Assembly: GCA_963681505.1 (NCBI GenBank)
Contig: OY811972.1
Location: 298,796-362,795, forward strand
Reading direction: 5' to 3'
Source of the DNA: Eunapius fragilis
Lineage: Eukaryota; Porifera; Demospongiae; Spongillida; Spongillidae
Length of the DNA: 64,000 nt
Positions 58,346 through 64,000 of the stretch are shown here, piece after piece. The translations under genes and the position numbers were made by a program. How positions within the stretch are numbered: position 1 is the first letter of the stretch; every line of letters begins with the position of its first letter. The notes under the pieces are model-generated. The model did no database searches and was not told where the DNA came from. It saw only the letters and a program-made list of their open reading frames with translations.

Positions 58346-59577
58346 TTGGAAAAATACAATGACACAGTAGTTAATTTTATATAGATATTGAACTCAGCTA
58401 GTTAAAAAAGTATAGTACATAATAAAGAGGTGACTTTTTAACATAAAAGATTTCTTTCGAACATGCATTATTCACTGTGCTTGAGTAGGCCCAAATTGCG
58501 CTCACCCACATATCTACACTTGCATGCGAGTCACACACGAGATGCGAGCGAGCATATGGTACAGCTCTACGTTTCAAACACAAGCAATGGTTCTAAAAAT
58601 AAACTGCCGCATGTAAAAAGACTAACCACACGTACATGTAGAGAGGGACATTGTGCTGTGGTACTAGAAATGTATGGATTCAATTGGACATGGTTGCACT
58701 AGGCAGAAAGGGGGTACAATTGTTTGACTTGATCTGCTGTGTATGTATTTGGTGTACGTATTTTATAATCAATATAGATAGTATGCACAAGAAGGTGTGA
58801 AGGAATGTTATCACGTTAACCCTCCAAATGCTGCTCATTAATTATTCATAACATGACGTATGCGAATACAATTTAAATTCAATTAGTGTTTGTATTTGCT
58901 ATTCGTGTTTGAAAAGTTTTCATTACATTACTCTTGTCTGCATTGCCAATTTCGTCAACACACATTGGTAAGTGCCTTAGCTACGCCTATCAAACCTAAC
59001 CACGTGTTCTATACGCGGAGCCTACGTGGTTTTCGTGCCGTATTGTTGTATGCTTACGTGGGGCATGATGGGAGAAGTCTCTATTGCTCTGGGAATTAGC
59101 TTTCTATGTACAAACCTATATTTTATTTAAGTGTTTTTAGACAAGCTTTGACGTATCTCACCTCTTGTAGTCGCTTTAAGACACTTATTGTCTATCTCAA
59201 GCACTGAGAGTTATTTTGCATCCATAATATCATTTGTATCTTACAAACGAAATTAAACTAATTGCCCAATATTTTACCACATATTTCTATTGCACATCTC
59301 TATGTACTAGTTTATTAAAATTATGAAGTTTTAGGATTAGGTTGTGCATATGAAGCAAAAAGGTATCTTAGTATGAAACCTTATTATCTCAAGAAACCTT
59401 TGGTCAATTAGCTTCAAACCTGGCATATATTTAAGTAAGGCTTGCTGCTACTTATTAAACATTTTCGTTGCATGCGCGGTGTATGGTTATAGAAATATAA
59501 CACAACAAAAACGTATGTATTTTTTGGATAACAAATATTATTCATTTAAACATCACGTGACGTCTCTTTGCACTGTC
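58346..59577. other. Stretch between the kinase-like and transposase genes
   Basis: No supported gene. The two genes diverge from it, so it should hold both promoters, but I can name no core element. No TIR for the transposase was found here. Confidence 0.45.
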
Positions 59578-61065
59578 ATGGCGGTACAAACTGCCAAGCG
59601 TCATTGTGTTGCTAAACGACAACGGGTTACTCGAGTGTTTAGGGATTGCTGTCACAAACTCGTAATGAATGTTTCTCAAGTATGTGAGGCTGAAAAGAAA
59701 AGTAATCAGAACACTTTTGGGCTTCCTCGTGCTCGGGATCGTGCCGCCCACTATCTTGGTATATCCAAAGCCTCTCTATTCCGTTTGTTGAACAAGAATG
59801 AAAGTGAGATGCCCACTGGTGGACAAAAAAAGATGCGCAGCAAAGGAATGAAAATGGATGACGAAGATGCTGCTGTAATTCGCCCTGCACTCGTAGCGCT
59901 TGTGCTCGAAAAGAAGCCTATCCACCTGGATTCTTTGTTGATGCGTATAAAGCAAGATAACCCTGGCTGGGGGTGGAGTCGTTCCACACTTCATCGTGCT
60001 TTGACAAAGCGTTGTGGCATCACTTTTCGCAGACGTGAAGATAAGCATTATTTACAGATGTATGAGGATCCTGGTAATGTGCAACGCCGTGCGTGGTATC
60101 TCAAGTTCTTTTTTGAATATGCACAGCAAGGTCGGGCATTCATCTTCATGGATGAAAGTTGGCTCAACAAAAATATGGTACCATCACACTGTTGGACGGA
60201 TGGTACATGTGACTGTGAGCTGAAGGTACCAAGTGGAAAGGGGGAACATTGGATCCTGATAGGAGCTGGGTCCAAGGATGGTTGGGTTGATGCCAGTGTG
60301 AAAATGTGGAAAGGTCATGTGCAGTCTGAAGATTATCACTCCGAAATGAATGGTGAGGTTTTCCAGCACTGGTTACATGAGCACCTGTTGCCTTATATAT
60401 CCCCCAATAGCTGCATTGTTATAAACCGTGCACCTTATCACACCATGCTTACAGAAGATACAAAAGCGGCCACAGCAAGCATGAAGCGTGCACAATTGAT
60501 TGATTGGCTGGTTGCTCATTTTGCCAAAGACCACAATGGCATTTTGATGACGAAAGATCGTTTCCTTACAGAGGAAATGATTGTTATTGGTCCATCTGGT
60601 CGTCCTCGAAAAAACAAAGGCTGGACAAAGCAAACGCTGTATGCTCTTGCAAAAGAGCTAACACCCAAACCTCGCTATCTTGTGCAAGACTGGATTGATG
60701 CAGCAAATGGAACCGATATCCGCCTACTTATTTTGCCTGTGGCTCATCCCATGTTAAACCCAATTGAACTTATGTGGGGCCAAATAAAGCGCTATGTACG
60801 AGAGAATAATCGAGAATTCACTATGTCACATATCAAACAACCTGCTGAGGATAAAATCAGACAGCAAGATGCAGCAAGTTGGGGCGCTTCCTATCGTCAT
60901 ACTTGGAAATATGCAACTCAACAGTGGCAAGCTGATGAAATGCTACTTGAAGACAGTGAGGACACATCTGAAGATGAGGATGAGGATGATGCGGGTCACG
61001 ATACTGGCTCCAGTTCAGATGGTGAGGCCACAAACTCTCACAACAGTGACGAAGAGGATACGTAG
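59578..61065 (+). CDS. IS630/Tc1-type transposase, intact frame, second catalytic Asp replaced
   Basis: The chosen start is the ATG at 59578 (MAVQTAKRHC); the same frame opens at 59479. Numbering below is from 59479. There is a helix-turn-helix at about 85-105 ('AAHYLGISKASLFRLL') and a second DNA-binding region at 150-190. The DDE core has D225 ('FIFMDESWLNKN') and E430 ('HPMLNPIELMW'). Between them the usual 'V-I-D-N-A-P-Y-H' reads 'IVINRAPYH', so position 316 is Asn (AAC at 60424-60426). The tail is acidic (repeated D/E, S). The frame of 495 codons has no stop or shift. Loss of the middle Asp should abolish strand transfer. It may be a freshly dead copy or a domesticated one. No terminal repeats were identified. 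Confidence 0.85.
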   Translation: MAVQTAKRHCVAKRQRVTRVFRDCCHKLVMNVSQVCEAEKKSNQNTFGLPRARDRAAHYLGISKASLFRLLNKNESEMPTGGQKKMRSKGMKMDDEDAAVIRPALVALVLEKKPIHLDSLLMRIKQDNPGWGWSRSTLHRALTKRCGITFRRREDKHYLQMYEDPGNVQRRAWYLKFFFEYAQQGRAFIFMDESWLNKNMVPSHCWTDGTCDCELKVPSGKGEHWILIGAGSKDGWVDASVKMWKGHVQSEDYHSEMNGEVFQHWLHEHLLPYISPNSCIVINRAPYHTMLTEDTKAATASMKRAQLIDWLVAHFAKDHNGILMTKDRFLTEEMIVIGPSGRPRKNKGWTKQTLYALAKELTPKPRYLVQDWIDAANGTDIRLLILPVAHPMLNPIELMWGQIKRYVRENNREFTMSHIKQPAEDKIRQQDAASWGASYRHTWKYATQQWQADEMLLEDSEDTSEDEDEDDAGHDTGSSSDGEATNSHNSDEEDT

Positions 61066-61198
61066 TGGTCTTTCCTGCGCTTTTGTTACTGAGACATACT
61101 TGCTGAAAACATTTCTTTCATTATATCACAAATAGTAATCATAATACAGGTTATTGGTGCATGATTTTGGGCGTGGTCACAACTGATTTTAATGAAAA

Positions 61199-61204
61199 AA
61201 TAAA
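61199..61204 (+). terminator. Candidate polyadenylation signal of the transposase gene
   Basis: AATAAA about 135 nt after the transposase stop codon. Confidence 0.5.
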
Positions 61205-61551
61205 TTCATGAACTCTCTTATTATCTGAGACAGACAATAGACGCCAGCACCTGTTGTGGGCTACAAATGGGAATAAGCTTACTATTCAAAACATGGCCGA
61301 CAGGTATAAGTTTGCTACACGGCGAATGGCATCCCGGTGTCAGGAGTGCTTATTCTAAACAACTCAGGTGTTATAAACACTTCGCTTCGCGTGTAAACAA
61401 TTGTTAGCATTCAATCATCCTGCTGGGCATATATATGCATTACACAGTACGAGGGTTAATGTCAATGTTAGACCACACCCACTGGTGGAAAAAATTCAAT
61501 GGTAGGTTACGCACACGGACTATAAATCTTGGTATTGTGTCTATACAAGAC

Positions 61552-61751
61552 ATGGAAATTCACTGCGTTGTCGTTGGTTGCAGTAATTACATTAGTAAGA
61601 AGCCCGGGATTCGCTTTTTTTGCTTTCCAAACGATCAGATCGTCGAGAAAAGTGAGATAGTTTTAACACCCCCGGCATGTAAATCGAGCCGCATCGTGAC
61701 CCTGATCACACTGGTTTCATATCCAGTGTGTTTTCCAAGGCACATAAGCGT
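61552..61751 (+). CDS. THAP-type zinc-finger start exon, cut by an assembly gap
   Basis: From ATG 61552 the frame reads 'MEIHCVVVGCSNYISKKPGI' and then 'RFFCFPND', which matches the opening of THAP domains (C-x4-C, then a K-x-x-G-I-x-F-x-x-F-P block). THAP domains bind DNA and occur in host factors and in P-element-type transposases. The reading then meets 200 N. A GTGAGA-type donor at about 61650 would end the exon earlier. The rest of the domain (the C-x-x-H pair) is not visible, so the gene type is open. Confidence 0.55.
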
Positions 61752-61951
61752 NNNNNNNNNNNNNNNNNNNNNNNNNNNNNNNNNNNNNNNNNNNNNNNNN
61801 NNNNNNNNNNNNNNNNNNNNNNNNNNNNNNNNNNNNNNNNNNNNNNNNNNNNNNNNNNNNNNNNNNNNNNNNNNNNNNNNNNNNNNNNNNNNNNNNNNNN
61901 NNNNNNNNNNNNNNNNNNNNNNNNNNNNNNNNNNNNNNNNNNNNNNNNNNN
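61752..61951. other. Assembly gap (200 N)
   Basis: Exactly 200 N, the same size as the gap at 31555-31754. Confidence 0.99.
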
Positions 61952-62755
61952 GAAGCCTGTTGTTGGATTGAAACCAAAATTCAATCAGTGCGAGTGCTTT
62001 AAACTATGTATAGTTGCTATGAATGGCATCATTATAGGGAAGCTTAGCCGAACTGCGCCGTAACATGTAGTTCTTATTTTAATGAGTTAATATAGTGAAA
62101 TGCAATTAAGCAATTAGCATCAATGTCGCGCTGACGTTTATAGAGGGGGATTCCCCTGGGTGTTACCGCATCTCTATGACAAGGAGTGTTTACGCGTAAA
62201 CAATGCACGAGTACCGTAACCCACAACGACAACATAATTGTCGTCATCAGGTCATCAGGTGATGACAAGACCTCCCTGGCAGATGATATTCCGCAGTGTT
62301 ATGGGCAATCGCCTGGGTTGATGAGTTAGTTCCTCACCTTCTTTGGACATCCGCATTTTGAAACGTGAGCTCTCATAGGCGGATCATGCATAATTGTTAA
62401 TTAGATTCATCAATGTTTGCGCATACATGAATATTGTATCAATTCAACGCTATGAATTCTCAAACATTAGAATAACGTATATACAGGTTAAAGCGTTACT
62501 AATATATGCAATGCGTTGAATTGCACGGTGAACGCATTGTGTGGGGTAGTGGCAGCGGGCTAAGAACATTAACAGTTTACTCTTTCTCCAGTTAAAATAA
62601 TTATTTTCAATTATACGCGACTATAGTTGTACAACGGAATAACAATAGCCTTCTAGCTTGTTGGTGCAGTATCCTCACCAGGAGCGGTGTTGAAGAGGTG
62701 CTTCGTCCCTGCGTTATAAATTAATTGCCACCCCCCCCCCCCCCCCCCCCTTCCT
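61952..62755. other. Stretch after the gap without a gene
   Basis: Unique sequence. A C20 homopolymer lies at 62731-62750, just past the stop of the next minus-strand frame. Confidence 0.5.
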
Positions 62756-63211
62756 TTAAATCCCTCGATCCGCTTTTTGGCACAATGTCTCAAGATTAGT
62801 TTGCAAACCCCTCATGTTCTGACACCATGGAAACCGAGCATTGGAGGGCGCATAGCAAAAATGGAGTGCGCATGTAGTTGGACTGACAAAGATTATGTGC
62901 TGGTCACTGGAACGAATGTCGTGTGCTGGTTCTTCGCATTCATCTGACGAGAGCACCTGGTCTGGTACAAAAAACATATCAATTCGCAGACGTTAAGAGA
63001 CTGTATGATGTTTGGGGTCACATGCAGTATATATTATGGCTGTCAGTATGCAAAACGCTCGTCTTCTTTCGCTACGTACCATTTGGCGCTCTGTGATCGA
63101 AGCTGATTGTTCTTCGTCGGAAGAATGAAAGTCAACACAATCTTCAACATTGACGTTTTGGCTTGCTTTTCTTCTGAGATAGCGTTCAGAATCTGATATT
63201 TTGTTTTCCGA
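62756..63211 (-). CDS. Two-exon acidic gene piece, family unknown
   Basis: Exon 63080-63211 (44 codons, after an acceptor CCTAG) ends in a GTACGT donor and joins in phase 0 to exon 62756-62956 through a 123-bp intron. The product has Ser/Asp/Glu-rich text ('VEDCVDFHSSDEEQSAS', 'VLSSDECEEPAHDIRSSD'), then a Cys-containing stretch 'FVSPTTCALHFCYAPSNARF' and a stop. Acidic N-terminal regions of this kind precede cysteine clusters in some transposon proteins, but I cannot name the family. Confidence 0.35.
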
Positions 63212-63645
63212 CTAGGTACTTCAATAAATTGCGTTTGCGTGGGCGGAAACTGGTGATCTAAATTTGTGACGGTATTTTCGATTTCTCTATCATTGCTTAA
63301 GAATGTACGTGCTTTGTAAAGTTGTTTGCAAGGTATTTAGGACTTTTATTACTAGATTACAGAAGAAAAGGGGTTGCACAATACACTAATCAGTGGTGTC
63401 TAAATGCTAGCTAGCATACAGCATAATAATTTAATATCATATTTGGATCACAGTGCCTTTGAATTCATCCAGTACTTTACATGCATTGTCATTACCACAT
63501 GTACTAGTGCTGAAAGTGGACACACCATGTCTAGTATCTAACGCTTTAAATTCTGATTGTCATAAACGCACCATAACATGGGTACAAATATTCCAGGTAA
63601 TAGTGCAGCACGATGCACTATAGGATACCATAGAAATTTTACTTT

Positions 63646-63878
63646 GATTGAAGTTTATGATTATCAGCTTTGAGATTGCGCACTTTATTTCTTAATACAT
63701 TATTTTTCCTTTTCAAAGATGTGTACCAAATGACTATGAGATATCTTAACTTCTTAAACTTAGATCTTACAACAGCCAGCAATCTTTCTACACTTCTTAC
63801 TTCAGATTGACTACTTCCATGTTTCAATACTAGATTTTCGTTTTTTAATTTCCTATCAGTTGGTCTCCCTTTTTGCAG
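63646..63878 (-). CDS. Coiled-coil exon, gene runs off the window
   Basis: After a TTTACAG acceptor at 63879 the frame reads 'LQKGRPTDRKLKNENLVL', then 'SVERLLAVVRSKFKKLRYLI' and 'LKRKNNVLRNKVRNLKADNH', a basic coiled coil with heptad Leu/Val/Ile. A GTAAAA donor-like site stands at its end, followed by a stop at 63639. It may belong with the exons at 62756-63211, although the phases of the sites I chose do not match. Family unknown. Confidence 0.35.
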
Positions 63879-64000
63879 CTGTAAATTTGGAACAAATCAT
63901 AGTTTACGATTGCTTTCTTTACTGAATGTTTACTTAAGTCATTTATTATTAGTCCTATCCTTTTTTAAAAGCATTGCCTTAAGAGCAATCTTTTATTAGA

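Overview
The window is animal nuclear DNA. It has spliced genes with GT-AG introns, a two-finger GATA factor, an intronless tRNA-Leu, and many kinds of DNA transposon. I infer an early-branching marine invertebrate, with a sponge the best guess; the sequence does not prove the lineage. Two gaps of exactly 200 N (31555-31754 and 61752-61951) show that this is a scaffolded assembly.

Host genes, left to right: the C-terminal part of an NNMT/PNMT/INMT-type methyltransferase (3-521, +); tRNA-Leu(AAG) (7958-8039, -); a complete 11-exon ZNF830 (CCDC16) orthologue (10193-24457, +) that spends about 14.3 kb on 313 codons; a small two-exon secreted, repeat-rich protein (25423-26299, -); the terminal exon of a YME1L-type i-AAA protease (27677-27823, -); and a complete four-exon GATA factor (34472-39040, -). 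Nearly every larger ZNF830 intron holds its own minisatellite. Intron 1 carries about 139 copies of a 37-bp unit, and other introns hold 40-, 17-, 16-, 10- and 22-bp arrays.

The rest is largely mobile DNA. It includes a decayed reverse-transcriptase element split by a 16-bp minisatellite (4807-7215), a piggyBac relic with its own 50-bp intron (28851-30525), a broken gene like the RAG1 N-terminus (32150-33525), an integrase-like relic (44338-45099), a large uncharacterised conserved gene (46827-49754), a Ginger-like integrase joined to an Ulp1 protease through several introns of 48-77 bp (50885-53604), and an intact IS630/Tc1-type transposase whose second catalytic Asp reads Asn (59578-61065). 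Foldback elements and MITEs are everywhere. The most striking are a 2.3-kb palindrome at 41317-43606, repeated in part at 2219-3702, and foldbacks nested inside foldbacks in GATA intron 1.

The best candidate for something new is 56753-58345 (-): one open frame that joins a PD-(D/E)XK nuclease-like domain to a FunK1/Crinkler-style kinase domain with its catalytic residues kept. It lies among transposons and next to the integrase/Ulp1 gene. Such kinases are known mainly from fungi and from oomycete-type effectors.
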